From: Motiliproteus sp. MSK22-1
GTDB lineage: Bacteria; Pseudomonadota; Gammaproteobacteria; Pseudomonadales; Balneatricaceae
Assembly (NCBI RefSeq): GCF_001968815.1
Contig: NZ_MIEQ01000044.1
Location: forward strand, 62,001-126,000
DNA: 64,000 nucleotides
Direction of reading: 5' to 3'
Of this stretch, positions 1 to 8,375 are shown in pieces. Both the position numbers and the translations under genes were made by a program. A model generated the notes under the pieces. The model had not been told where the DNA came from. It ran no database searches and was given only the letters and a program-made list of their open reading frames with translations. The number at the start of each line of letters is the position of its first letter. Within the stretch, counting starts at the first letter, position 1.

Positions 1-379
1 AGACGAATACAGCGTTGGCGTTCCACTTCTTGACGACCAGCACAAGCAATTGGTCAGCCTGATCAACCAGCTGACTAAAGCCCAGTCCAGCGGCGGTATG
101 ATCAATTATGTGCTGGATGAGTTGGACCACTATGTCAAAGAGCATTTCCGTGCTGAGGAAAAACTACTGAAAAAGGCCGGCTATGCTGATTTTAAAGCCC
201 ATAAAGATCAGCACAGGGCCTTTGAAGACTGGCTGCGTGCAGTCAGGCAGTCTTTTGGGATAGGCGGTTCATCATCTCACCTGCTGGCGGATAGCATAAA
301 TGCTTATCTGCGAAACTGGCTGATCAACCATATTCTGAAATCAGATATGGCCTATAAGCCAACGTTAAACAAACAATAG
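1..379 (+). CDS. Bacteriohemerythrin, 5' end outside window
   Basis: The reading frame is open from the first bases, so the true start lies upstream of the window. The visible 125 residues form a hemerythrin four-helix bundle: a first iron-ligand His in DDQHKQL, then HFRAE (HxxxE), HKDQH (HxxxH) and HILKSD (HxxxxD). Together these make the usual non-heme di-iron site. Family members bind O2 reversibly and serve in oxygen storage, delivery or sensing in the cytoplasm. A sensor domain could precede it outside the window, although the spacing from the first His to the visible start fits a stand-alone protein of about 135-150 aa. The next plausible gene starts 15 bp downstream. Confidence 0.88.
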   Translation, partial: DEYSVGVPLLDDQHKQLVSLINQLTKAQSSGGMINYVLDELDHYVKEHFRAEEKLLKKAGYADFKAHKDQHRAFEDWLRAVRQSFGIGGSSSHLLADSINAYLRNWLINHILKSDMAYKPTLNKQ

Positions 380-394
380 TTAACAGGAACAACC

Positions 395-493
395 GTGTCT
401 AAGGAACCTAAGCGTTTTGTTATTCAAGACAGATACGTTCGGATTGGTGATAGAAACCCCGATATTAAAAGCAAGAGTGGTCAACAGCTATGA
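395..493 (+). CDS. Possible 32-aa small protein coupled to the MarR gene
   Basis: A GTG-initiated ORF of 33 codons fills the gap between the hemerythrin and MarR genes. AACAGGAAC lies a few bases upstream as a possible ribosome binding site. Its TGA stop overlaps the MarR ATG as ATGA, the usual geometry for translational coupling. The peptide begins MSKEPKRFVIQDRYVRIGD and is basic, with no membrane segment. No family is recognised. It could also be an untranslated spacer that happens to be open. Confidence 0.3.
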   Translation: MSKEPKRFVIQDRYVRIGDRNPDIKSKSGQQL

Positions 494-1077
494 GTGACAA
501 CAATAGCATTAGCAACACCAATAACAGCACCAATAACAGCACCAATAACAGCACCAATAACAGCACCAATAACAACGACTTCCAGCTTCAGTCATTCTTT
601 CCCTATCAGGTACGAATTTTTTATCTGGCTGTCAGCCAATCGGTCTCTGATATTTACTTCTGTCGTCACGGCCTTTCAGTATCGGAGTGGCGAACCATGG
701 CTGTACTGGGTAACCACCAACCCTTGACCGCCAGTGATGTCGTCGAGCGCTCCAGTATCGACAAAGTACAGGTCAGCCGCGCCATTCAGGGACTGCTAAA
801 GCGAGAACTGCTGGAACGCAGGACTGATGCTAATGACAGGAGACGAGTTAACTTACAACTGACTGCTGAAGGCCAAAGTATTTTTGAAGACCTCATCCCC
901 AGAGTCAGGGCACGAGAGCAACAGCTATTAAGTTGCCTGGATCAGGAAGAGCAACAAACGCTGATGAAACTGATGAAAAAAGTTCGCCTGAATGCAGAAC
1001 AAATCAACCTTGAAACCAAGCACGACTCAAGCTCCAAGGCTGAGACGAATAAGCAACAGACAGAACAGATTCTATAG
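490..1077 (+). CDS. MarR-family transcriptional regulator with repeat-encoded Asn-rich N-terminus
   Basis: A 195-aa winged-helix regulator. Residues about 55-160 carry the MarR fold, including the recognition-helix region SSIDKVQVSRAIQGLLKR and the wing DANDRRRVNLQLT. MarR proteins bind palindromic operators as dimers, and small phenolic ligands often release them. The gene directly precedes maiA (31 bp gap), so control of aromatic amino-acid or homogentisate breakdown, like HmgR-type regulators, is a reasonable inference. Residues about 8-30 are a low-complexity NNST repeat encoded by a 12-bp tandem repeat. The C-terminal 30 residues are polar and poorly conserved-looking. The start is the ATG that overlaps the preceding small ORF. 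Confidence 0.85.
   Translation: MSDNNSISNTNNSTNNSTNNSTNNSTNNNDFQLQSFFPYQVRIFYLAVSQSVSDIYFCRHGLSVSEWRTMAVLGNHQPLTASDVVERSSIDKVQVSRAIQGLLKRELLERRTDANDRRRVNLQLTAEGQSIFEDLIPRVRAREQQLLSCLDQEEQQTLMKLMKKVRLNAEQINLETKHDSSSKAETNKQQTEQIL
517..576 (+). repeat. 12-bp in-frame tandem repeat, five units
   Basis: ACCAATAACAGC occurs four times in a row, followed by a fifth unit ending AAC. Each unit encodes Thr-Asn-Asn-Ser. Because the unit is a multiple of three, copy-number change would lengthen or shorten the N-terminus of the MarR protein without a frameshift. Confidence 0.95.
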
Positions 1078-1108
1078 CAGGATGGCTGAGAAAAGGAGAT
1101 TAGATCAA

Positions 1109-1759
1109 ATGAAACTTTACACCTACTGGCGATCGTCGGCCGCTTATCGAATTCGTATAGCATTGAATCTAAAGGGAATAGCCTACGATGACCATTACAT
1201 AAACATGCTCCGTGATGGTGGTGAGCAGCTTAAAGAGGAATACGCCAGGATCAACGCTCAAAAGCTGGTTCCTGCTTTGGAAACAGATCAGAATGAAATT
1301 CTTACCCAGTCTATGGCGATCATCGAATATCTGGATGAATCCTACCCGGAAACGCCAGCACTGCTGCCTGAATCCACCTTAGCAAGAGCCCGGGTCAGAG
1401 CACTCGCACAGGCTATCGCCTGTGAAATTCACCCGCTGAACAACCTGAGAGTACTAAAGTATCTGGTCAACGAAATGGGTGTCAGCGAAGAGCAGAAAAT
1501 GAGCTGGTATCACCATTGGATTGTAGAAGGCTTTAGTGCGCTGGAAACGATGCTGGCTGACAGCGATACGACTGGACAGTTTTGCTATGGAAACACTCCT
1601 GGATTAGCGGATGCCTGCCTGATCCCCCAGCTTTATAACGCCCATCGATTCAAGGTAAATATGAGCGCTTTCCCTACGATTAACCGGATAGAGAAGGCCT
1701 GCCTCGAACTCAAGGCGTTTCAGGATGCTCGTCCGGAGCTGCAAGGTGATGCAACCTGA
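1109..1759 (+). CDS. maiA: Maleylacetoacetate isomerase (zeta-class GST)
   Basis: A 216-aa cytoplasmic enzyme that converts maleylacetoacetate to fumarylacetoacetate using glutathione, in tyrosine/homogentisate catabolism. The N-terminal thioredoxin-like half has YWRSSAAYRIRIALNLKG, the zeta-class active-site stretch (family SSCS motif, with Ala where many members have Cys), and QSMAIIEYLDE for glutathione binding. The helical C-terminal half includes ACEIHPLNNLRVL. The ATG at 1109 was chosen because AAAAGGAG sits 8-10 bp upstream and matches the family start. Longer in-frame starts run into the MarR gene. Other homogentisate genes (hmgA, fahA) are not adjacent, which is unusual. Confidence 0.9.
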   Translation: MKLYTYWRSSAAYRIRIALNLKGIAYDDHYINMLRDGGEQLKEEYARINAQKLVPALETDQNEILTQSMAIIEYLDESYPETPALLPESTLARARVRALAQAIACEIHPLNNLRVLKYLVNEMGVSEEQKMSWYHHWIVEGFSALETMLADSDTTGQFCYGNTPGLADACLIPQLYNAHRFKVNMSAFPTINRIEKACLELKAFQDARPELQGDAT

Positions 1760-1844
1760 GGAACCTAAGGTCAGCACCCGTATGCTGCTCATTAGCCGAA
1801 TAAATTGAATATCAGCAACAGCCTGATAGCCAGAGCCAAAACCC

Positions 1845-3071
1845 ATGAGTACAGAGATTAACAAAGCTCGTCGTTTAAGCCCGTTTAGTTTTGCTGTTGT
1901 AGGCATACTGGCGGGGCTTGGTGCTTTGTCGCTGGATATGTACTTACCGGCTTTTCCCGCCATTGCAAATAGCCTGCAAACCAGCGAGTCCGAAGTACAG
2001 CTGACGCTGAGTATTTTTCTGATCGGATTTGCCGCTGGACAGGCGATACACGGTCCTTTGTCTGACCGTTTTGGCCGCAAACCGATTATCCTCGGCGGAC
2101 TATTCTTCTATTTACTCGCCAGTATTGCCTGCGCTCTTAGTGACAGCATCGAACAGCTTCAGCTTGCTCGCTTATGCCAGGGTCTGGCTGGTGCTTCAGG
2201 ATCAGTCCTGGCACGGTCGGTAATCAGAGATCTCTACAGTGGCGATGAATTGGCCAGAGCCATGTCCTGGTTGATGCTGATTCTCACCGCCGGCCCCATG
2301 CTGGCGCCATCGATCGGCAGCCTGGTATTACACTGGCAAGGTTGGCAGGCTATTTTCTGGACACTGGCAGGATTCGCGCTCCTTTGGGCGGTACTGGTAG
2401 GAATAGCTGTTCCGGAGAGTAAGCAACCTGAGCAAAAGCTATCGCTCAGACCCGCCGCAATCATGGCGGCCTTTAGATCAGTCTTGACTCACCCCCAGGC
2501 TATCGGCTTTGCGCTCTGTGGCGGTTTCGCCTTTGGCGGCATGTTTGCTTACATTGCAGGCACTCCGTTTATTTATATGCAACTTTACGATGTAACCCCT
2601 CAACAGTACTCAGGCCTGTTTGCCCTGAATGTTATTGCTATGGCTGTGGGCTCGGTGATCAATGGACGCCTGGTATCAGCATTGGGACGCGATAAAGCCA
2701 GCCTGCTATGGGTAATGCTGCTTATTTCTTCAGCAGTAATACTGGCAGCAGCCGGTTTAACCCAATGGGGAGGGCTCTGGGCACTGGTGATACCCCTGGC
2801 CTTCTATATAGGCACATTGGGAGCACTGGCCGCTAACTGCATTTCCGGAACCCTGCAGTTCTTTCCTCATATTTCCGGTACGGCATCCTCAGTATTCGGG
2901 GTTATTCAGTTTGGCCTGGGCAGCTTCAGCGGAGCACTTCTGGCCTACCTCAACGATGGTAGCGCGTTACCGATGACATTGCTGATCCTGTGCTTTGCGA
3001 TCTCCGCACTGCTCAGCTTTTTATTGTTAGCAACGAAACCCGTCACTGACTTTTCCAATCAAACTGACTAG
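1845..3071 (+). CDS. MFS transporter, Bcr/CflA drug-resistance family
   Basis: A 408-aa inner-membrane protein with about 12 predicted transmembrane segments. The first (about residues 15-35, ending LSLDMYLPAFPAI) carries the Bcr/CflA signature MYLPAFP. Loop 2-3 has the major facilitator motif A, GPLSDRFGRKPIIL. Family members export small drugs, or in some cases amino acids and sulfonamides, by proton antiport. It lies 85 bp after maiA on the same strand, but the gap makes co-transcription uncertain. The substrate cannot be told from sequence. Confidence 0.9.
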   Translation: MSTEINKARRLSPFSFAVVGILAGLGALSLDMYLPAFPAIANSLQTSESEVQLTLSIFLIGFAAGQAIHGPLSDRFGRKPIILGGLFFYLLASIACALSDSIEQLQLARLCQGLAGASGSVLARSVIRDLYSGDELARAMSWLMLILTAGPMLAPSIGSLVLHWQGWQAIFWTLAGFALLWAVLVGIAVPESKQPEQKLSLRPAAIMAAFRSVLTHPQAIGFALCGGFAFGGMFAYIAGTPFIYMQLYDVTPQQYSGLFALNVIAMAVGSVINGRLVSALGRDKASLLWVMLLISSAVILAAAGLTQWGGLWALVIPLAFYIGTLGALAANCISGTLQFFPHISGTASSVFGVIQFGLGSFSGALLAYLNDGSALPMTLLILCFAISALLSFLLLATKPVTDFSNQTD

Positions 3072-3212
3072 AACCGGGAGGGATTCATCCGATGAAATCG
3101 CTAAAGCCTAATCGGCCAGAACCTCAAATAGCATGCTAAAAAACCTGCTGTAAGTCTTAAAAACTTTTTTAAAACGCTCATAAAATAAGAGAACCGCCAA
3201 GAAGGTAATATC

Positions 3213-3749
3213 ATGATTAAGTTAGAACAGATCCATCACGTCGCTTACCGCTGCAACGATGCCAAAGAAACCGTAGAGTTCTATCAGAAGATGCTGAACA
3301 TGGATTTTCTGGTGGCCATAGCCGAAGACAAGGTTCCTTCAACGAAAGAGCCTGACCCTTACATGCACCTGTTCCTTGATGCCGGTAATGGTAATATCCT
3401 GGCTTTCTTTGAACTTCCTAATTCCCCGAAGATGGGCCGCGATCTGAACACACCGGCCTGGTGTCAACATATCGCCTTCCAGGTAGAAAGTGAAGAAGCC
3501 TTACTGGCGGCTAAAGAAGAACTGATCGGTAAGGGACTGGATGTTCTCGGCCCCACCAGCCACGGCATTATCAAGTCAATCTACTTCTTCGATCCAAATG
3601 GTCATCGTCTGGAGCTGACCTGCCTGACCGGAACCGCTGAGCAGATGGCACAGCTTAAAGAAGTCGCACCGCTGATGCTGGAAGAATGGTCAAAAACCAA
3701 GAAAGCACCAAAGCATGCGGCATGGCTGCATGAAGAAGAGTTTTCCTGA
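3213..3749 (+). CDS. VOC-superfamily (glyoxalase/extradiol dioxygenase-like) protein
   Basis: A 178-aa protein with two beta-alpha-beta-beta-beta modules. Candidate metal ligands are His in QIHHVAY, Glu in LAFFELP, His in WCQHIAF and Glu in GHRLELTC, the normal pattern for a single metal site per VOC dimer half. The C-terminal 40 residues form a basic and acidic helix outside the core. Reactions in this superfamily range from glyoxalase to ring cleavage and epimerisation, and no specific activity is claimed. AAGAAGGTAAT upstream is a plausible ribosome binding site. The gene has its own promoter-sized gap from the MFS gene. Confidence 0.8.
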   Translation: MIKLEQIHHVAYRCNDAKETVEFYQKMLNMDFLVAIAEDKVPSTKEPDPYMHLFLDAGNGNILAFFELPNSPKMGRDLNTPAWCQHIAFQVESEEALLAAKEELIGKGLDVLGPTSHGIIKSIYFFDPNGHRLELTCLTGTAEQMAQLKEVAPLMLEEWSKTKKAPKHAAWLHEEEFS

Positions 3750-3755
3750 GGAACT

Positions 3756-3872
3756 ATGCACAACAAGCCCCTTGGACCCAGGACCTTCAGAGCGATTGCA
3801 GGTCAAGACAACGATTACAGACAGACACTTAGCCTGTCAACAATCGTTAACGCAGAGATCCTACCGCGCTAA
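3756..3872 (+). CDS. Possible 38-aa ORF after the VOC gene
   Basis: An ATG-initiated ORF six bases after the VOC stop, with TGAGGAAC immediately upstream as a potential ribosome binding site. It ends just before a terminator hairpin. The peptide starts MHNKPLGPRTFRAIAGQDND and matches no family known to me. Position before the terminator is the only support. Confidence 0.22.
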   Translation: MHNKPLGPRTFRAIAGQDNDYRQTLSLSTIVNAEILPR

Positions 3873-3879
3873 ATGAGTT

Positions 3880-3913
3880 GCAGACGGCAGTAATAAACCA
3901 GCCGTCTGCCCTT
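3880..3913 (+). terminator. Rho-independent terminator after the VOC gene
   Basis: GCAGACGGC at 3880-3888 pairs with GCCGTCTGC at 3901-3909 across a 12-nt loop, followed by CCTTTTG. A nine-bp GC-rich stem with a short T run is consistent with intrinsic termination of the VOC transcript. Confidence 0.75.
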
Positions 3914-3993
3914 TTGAAGGTTGAGATTCTTTCTCAGGCCTTTCAACCCCGATCATCGTGCCGGCCCCTTGTATCCTTAACGTGCCGATACAC

Positions 3994-4160
3994 CTGTTAC
4001 CTATTACCTATTACCTATTACCTATTACCTGTTACCTATTACCTATTACCTGTTACCTGTTACCTGTTACCTGTTACCTGTTACCTGTTACCTGTTACCT
4101 GTTACCTGTTACCTGTTACCTGTTACCTGTTACCTGTTACCTGTTACCTGTTACCTATTA
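3994..4160. repeat. Heptanucleotide tandem repeat array (CTRTTAC), 23 full units
   Basis: Twenty-three complete 7-bp units plus a partial one. The 5' third mixes CTATTAC and CTGTTAC, while the middle and 3' parts are pure CTGTTAC. All frames are open through it, giving artificial YLLPVTC-type translations. It lies between the VOC terminator and the TRAP receptor gene, about 290 bp before the receptor start. Confidence 0.97.
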
Positions 4161-4297
4161 ATTTGCCATCCTAATTCCCTGTTTTTTCTATCACAGACAG
4201 AAAATTTCCTGTCTATATCGTCTTTTTGGTACTAATCACCATTTGACACCCGCGTTGGCACAGCTGAATAACGGTTTGGCACAAAAGGAGGTGAGCG

Positions 4298-4381
4298 ATT
4301 TATTCAATCCTAGCTATCTTAAATAAGGTTATTGTTAGTGGAATAATTTTTGTGGGGCTGGTAACGGCAACCCTCACCTAA
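4298..4381 (+). other. Hydrophobic 27-codon frame after a perfect anti-SD complement (speculative)
   Basis: AAGGAGGTGA (about 4285-4294) is a full complement of the 16S rRNA 3' end. No ATG, GTG or TTG lies at a usable distance. An ATT codon at 4298 opens a frame encoding one hydrophobic helix (ILAILNKVIVSGIIFVGLV) that stops at TAA 4379-4381. ATT starts are very rare, so this may simply be leader sequence of the TRAP receptor mRNA. Two copies of TTGGCACA occur just upstream (4254-4283). Confidence 0.15.
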
Positions 4382-4451
4382 CATACGGATTTCAGATCCC
4401 CCTTAGAAATAGAAATTAAAAAATAGAAACCAAAATCGGGCGAATAAAGAA

Positions 4452-5429
4452 ATGATGAAATTGAACAAACTGGCAAGCTTTGCGCTGTCCGCCACTATCG
4501 GCCTTGGGGCGTCCTTTGCTACCCAGGCAGCGGACCAACGTTTTGTGACCATTGGAACAGGAGGAGTGACAGGAGTTTACTACCCGACTGGAGGTTCAAT
4601 CTGCCGACTAGTCAATAAAACCCGTAAAGAGCACGGCATTCGCTGCAGCGTTGAGAGTACCGGTGGATCTGTCTACAACCTCAATACTATTCGTGCTGGC
4701 GAACTGGATATGGGTGTTGCCCAATCTGACTGGCAATACCATGCATACAACGGCACCAGCAAGTTTGAAGACGCAGGCCCTAACCCTGAACTGAGGGCTG
4801 TCTTTTCCGTTCACCCGGAACCCTTTACCGTCGTGGCTCGGGCCGACTCAGGCATCAAAAAAATTGATGATCTGAAGGGCAAGCGAGTCAATATCGGTAA
4901 CCCGGGCTCAGGCCAGCGTGGCACGATGGAAGTACTAATGGCGGCCAAGGGATGGGATAAAGACACCTTTGCGCTAGCCTCTGAGCTCAAATCATCTGAA
5001 CAGTCCTCCGCCCTTTGCGATAACAAGATTGACGCAATGGTATTCACTGTTGGTCACCCTAGCGGATCAATCAAAGAAGCCACAACATCCTGCGACAGTG
5101 TACTGGTAGAAGTCAGTGGTCCAGCCGTCGATAAACTGGTCAAGGACAACAGCTATTACCGCACCGCTACCATTCCTGGTGGCATGTACCGTGGCAGCGA
5201 TGAAGATGTGAAAACCTTCGGTGTTGGTGCAACTTTCGTTGCCTCGACTAACACTCCGGATGAAGTCATCTATGAAGTGGTAAAAGCAGTGTTTGAGAAC
5301 TTCGATACTTTCAGAAAACTGCATCCGGCATTCAATGATCTGAAAAAAGAACAGATGATTAAGGATGGTCTTTCTGCGCCACTGCACCCTGGTGCGGCTA
5401 AATATTACAAAGAAGCAGGTCTAATGTAA
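4452..5429 (+). CDS. TAXI-family TRAP transporter solute-binding protein
   Basis: A 325-aa periplasmic receptor. Residues 1-27 form a Sec signal peptide ending in FATQAAD. The mature part begins with the TAXI signature region [20 protein letters not shown] and continues with [10 protein letters not shown]-like and [16 protein letters not shown] segments typical of this family. TAXI receptors deliver substrate, often glutamate or other carboxylates, to a fused TRAP permease using the Na+ gradient. The permease gene follows 262 bp downstream, beyond a hairpin terminator. Two adjacent ATGs are possible starts, and the second (4455) is equally good. Confidence 0.93.
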   Translation: MMKLNKLASFALSATIGLGASFATQAADQRFVTIGTGGVTGVYYPTGGSICRLVNKTRKEHGIRCSVESTGGSVYNLNTIRAGELDMGVAQSDWQYHAYNGTSKFEDAGPNPELRAVFSVHPEPFTVVARADSGIKKIDDLKGKRVNIGNPGSGQRGTMEVLMAAKGWDKDTFALASELKSSEQSSALCDNKIDAMVFTVGHPSGSIKEATTSCDSVLVEVSGPAVDKLVKDNSYYRTATIPGGMYRGSDEDVKTFGVGATFVASTNTPDEVIYEVVKAVFENFDTFRKLHPAFNDLKKEQMIKDGLSAPLHPGAAKYYKEAGLM

Positions 5430-5504
5430 TTAGGCAGCATTCCAGGAGATGATCCAAGAATAGCAACTGGAGTACCAGCCTGACTGTTCTTGGACATATA
5501 CCCT

Positions 5505-5532
5505 AAAGGGGTGGTCCTTACCTCCCCTTTTT
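5505..5532 (+). terminator. Terminator/attenuator between TRAP receptor and permease genes
   Basis: AAAGGGG (5505-5511) pairs with CCCCTTT (5524-5530), and the T run continues to 5532. It follows the receptor gene and precedes the permease. Partial read-through would give more receptor than permease mRNA, a common arrangement in binding-protein-dependent systems. Confidence 0.75.
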
Positions 5533-5691
5533 CGTTTTCAGCACCTAAAGAGAGAAAAACGGCATGATGACTGTTGTCATTCAATCACTATTGTTTGCCA
5601 AAAAAACCACTATCGCCGTTTAACCACTATACTTTTTAGCAGCTGACATCTGTTTAAAAACCATCAGCTCAGCCCCTGAATTCCTGGGCCA

Positions 5692-8313
5692 ATGGAGCCA
5701 ATGATGACCCCTTCCCAAGACAATAAAGATACCGACCTGCAGCAAGAAATTCAGGAAATGGTAGCCTCGTCAGACAGTGGCGCCAGAAATCCTGCAGGAA
5801 CAGCAGGAAAGATTCTTTTTGCAGTACCTCTGTGCTGGGCTTTGTTCCAACTCTGGTATGCTTCGCCCCTACCCTTTATACTGGATTTTGGTGTCATTAA
5901 TGACACCCAGGCACGATCCATCCATTTAGGATTTGCCATTTTTCTTGCCTTTACTGCCTACCCTGCACTGAAGCGTTCCAGAAGAGATCTGATTCCAATC
6001 CAGGATTGGGTTCTGGCGCTGATAGCGACATTCTGCGCCAGCTATCTGTTTCTCTTTTACGACCAACTCGCTGAACGCCCCGGCGCCCCGACAAGCTTTG
6101 ATATTGGAGTCGGCGTGATTGGAATGGTGCTGCTCCTTGAGGCCACCAGGAGAGCACTGGGGCCACCACTGATGATTGTAGCGGCGGTATTCTTAATCTA
6201 CACTTTTGGCGGCCCCTATATGCCAGAAGTCATTGCCCATCAGGGTGCCAGCCTGAGCAAGGCTATGTCTCACCAGTGGTTAAGTACTGAAGGCGTATTC
6301 GGAGTTGCCCTTGGGGTCTCCACCAGCTTTGTTTTTCTCTTTGTGTTATTCGGCGCACTGCTTGATAAAGCAGGTGCAGGTAATTACTTCATCAAGGTAG
6401 CCTTTTCACTGCTGGGTCATATGCGCGGTGGTCCGGCCAAAGCCGCCGTCGTTTCCTCCGGTCTCAGTGGTTTGATATCCGGCTCCTCAATAGCCAACGT
6501 GGTGACCACGGGTACCTTTACTATCCCCTTGATGAAGCGTGTCGGCTTCCCCGGTACCAAGGCCGGAGCCGTTGAGGTTGCCGCTTCCACAAACGGTCAG
6601 CTGACCCCTCCAATTATGGGTGCAGCTGCGTTTTTGATGGTTGAATATGTAGGCATCTCCTATCTGGAAGTCATTACCCATGCAATTCTGCCGGCAATGA
6701 TTTCTTATATTGCCTTGATATATATCGTTCATCTTGAGGCGTTAAAAGCCAACATGACCGGCCTTCCCCGCCGTCATAACCCGACGATGGCACAGAGTCT
6801 GTTGTCCTTTGTCACCACATTTCTGGGCATCTGCATTGTCTCAGCGGTGGTGTATTACGGCGTGGGCTGGACAAAAGACTTATTCGGCGACACAGCCACC
6901 TTTATCCTGGCGGTTTTAGTCATTATCACTTACGTTCTGCTGATCCGTTACTCCGCTAAGTTCCCTGACCTGGAAATGGATGATCCCGAAGCGGAGATAC
7001 TGGAACTGCCTGAAGTCGGCCCGACGGTTAAATCCGGGCTCTACTTTTTACTACCGATTTTTGTGCTGGTCTGGTGCTTAATGGTCGAACGTTTCTCCCC
7101 AGGGCTCTCAGCCTTCTGGGCAACGGTATTCATGATCATTATCGTCCTGACCCATCGCCCCCTGATAGCACTGTTTCGTAAAGAACAGCAACTCTTTCAG
7201 TCAGTCAAGCAGGGCTGGCACGAATTACTGGACGGCCTGGTCAGTGGAGCCCGCAATATGATCGGGATCGGTGTGGCAACAGCTGCTGCCGGTGTCGTTG
7301 TCGGAACGGTTACCCTGACGGGTATCGGGCTGGTGATGACTGAATTTGTCGAATTTATTTCCGGCGGTTCAGTCCTGTTAATGCTCGCCTTCACCGCGAT
7401 TATCAGTCTGATTCTGGGCATGGGTTTGCCAACAACCGCGAACTACATTGTTGTCTCTACGCTGATGGCACCAGTGATAGTAAACCTTGGGGCAGAGCAC
7501 GGATTAATCGTACCGCTGATCGCCGTGCATTTATTCGTCTTTTACTTCGGCATCCTGGCGGACGATACTCCACCTGTCGGGTTGGCGGCGTTTGCTGCGG
7601 CAGCTATCGCCCGCAGTGATCCAATAAAAACCGGTATCCAGGGTTTTACCTACGACATACGCACGGCCATTTTACCCTTTATGTTTATCTTTAATACTCA
7701 ACTGCTGCTGATCGGTATCGATTCTGTCTTTGAGCTGATGTTAACGATATTCAGTGCCATCGTCGCAATGCTGGTATTTGCCGCGGCCACCCAGGGCTTC
7801 TGGATGATAAAGAATCGTTGGTACGAAACAATCCTGTTAATTCTGATTGCTTTCTCTATGTTCCGTCCTGGTTTCTGGTGGGATATGGCATATCCACCCA
7901 CGCTGTTCGAGTCGCCCAGCAACATTAGTGCACTGGCCCAACAGGTACCGGAAGATGGAAGCCTGAAGCTTCAAGTGCAAGGCATGACAATCGATGGAGA
8001 TGAAGTCAGCAAAGTTGTACTTTTGCCGTTGGGTAATGCAGCCAGTGGTGAAGAACGACTGGAAAGTGCTGGGCTCACTCTGAGACAAGAGGATCAGAAG
8101 ACCATTGTCGACATGGTCACTTTTGGTAGCCCGGCCCAGGAGCTGGGGCTCGACTTTGACTGGGAGATTCAACAGGTTCTGGTCAACGCCGAACGGCCAC
8201 CAAAGCAACTGGTATTTATTCCAGTTCTGGCATTATTAGTGCTGCTGGGATGGGGACAGAGACGAAGGAAACTCGCCTCCACACCTGAGGCCTTGACTGA
8301 AAAGCACTCCTGA
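5692..8313 (+). CDS. TRAP transporter fused permease (DctQM-type) with C-terminal DUF3394 domain
   Basis: An 873-aa inner-membrane protein. Residues about 40-170 form the small (DctQ-like) four-helix part. Residues about 175-700 form the large DctM-like translocation part, with SGLISGSSIANVVTTGTFTIPLM and GMGLPTTANYIVVSTLMAP as its typical re-entrant-loop sequences. Residues about 735-850 are a soluble extension with a PDZ-like stretch (MVTFGSPAQELGLDFDWEI), matching the DUF3394 domain of TAXI permeases, followed by a last TM helix and a basic tail. It partners with the preceding TAXI receptor and the UspA protein. In-frame ATGs at 5701 and 5704 are better placed relative to the TGGAG at 5693, so the start is uncertain by a few codons. 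Confidence 0.93.
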   Translation: MEPMMTPSQDNKDTDLQQEIQEMVASSDSGARNPAGTAGKILFAVPLCWALFQLWYASPLPFILDFGVINDTQARSIHLGFAIFLAFTAYPALKRSRRDLIPIQDWVLALIATFCASYLFLFYDQLAERPGAPTSFDIGVGVIGMVLLLEATRRALGPPLMIVAAVFLIYTFGGPYMPEVIAHQGASLSKAMSHQWLSTEGVFGVALGVSTSFVFLFVLFGALLDKAGAGNYFIKVAFSLLGHMRGGPAKAAVVSSGLSGLISGSSIANVVTTGTFTIPLMKRVGFPGTKAGAVEVAASTNGQLTPPIMGAAAFLMVEYVGISYLEVITHAILPAMISYIALIYIVHLEALKANMTGLPRRHNPTMAQSLLSFVTTFLGICIVSAVVYYGVGWTKDLFGDTATFILAVLVIITYVLLIRYSAKFPDLEMDDPEAEILELPEVGPTVKSGLYFLLPIFVLVWCLMVERFSPGLSAFWATVFMIIIVLTHRPLIALFRKEQQLFQSVKQGWHELLDGLVSGARNMIGIGVATAAAGVVVGTVTLTGIGLVMTEFVEFISGGSVLLMLAFTAIISLILGMGLPTTANYIVVSTLMAPVIVNLGAEHGLIVPLIAVHLFVFYFGILADDTPPVGLAAFAAAAIARSDPIKTGIQGFTYDIRTAILPFMFIFNTQLLLIGIDSVFELMLTIFSAIVAMLVFAAATQGFWMIKNRWYETILLILIAFSMFRPGFWWDMAYPPTLFESPSNISALAQQVPEDGSLKLQVQGMTIDGDEVSKVVLLPLGNAASGEERLESAGLTLRQEDQKTIVDMVTFGSPAQELGLDFDWEIQQVLVNAERPPKQLVFIPVLALLVLLGWGQRRRKLASTPEALTEKHS

Positions 8314-8375
8314 CCGCCAGAAACTTATCACTATAAACCGGCTCCTCCAAACGGCGGAGCCAAGGCAAACTCACT

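Noticed and set aside
494-727. Alternate frame over the MarR repeat
   Set aside because: It is an out-of-frame reading of the 12-bp repeat. The MarR frame has a clear family match.
3878-4174. Long open frames with YLLPVTC repeats
   Set aside because: They are artefacts of the 7-bp tandem repeat, which lacks stop codons in every frame.
4252-4270. TTGGCACA read as a sigma54 promoter upstream of the TAXI gene
   Set aside because: The -24-like TGGCAC has no GC at the required 12-bp spacing.
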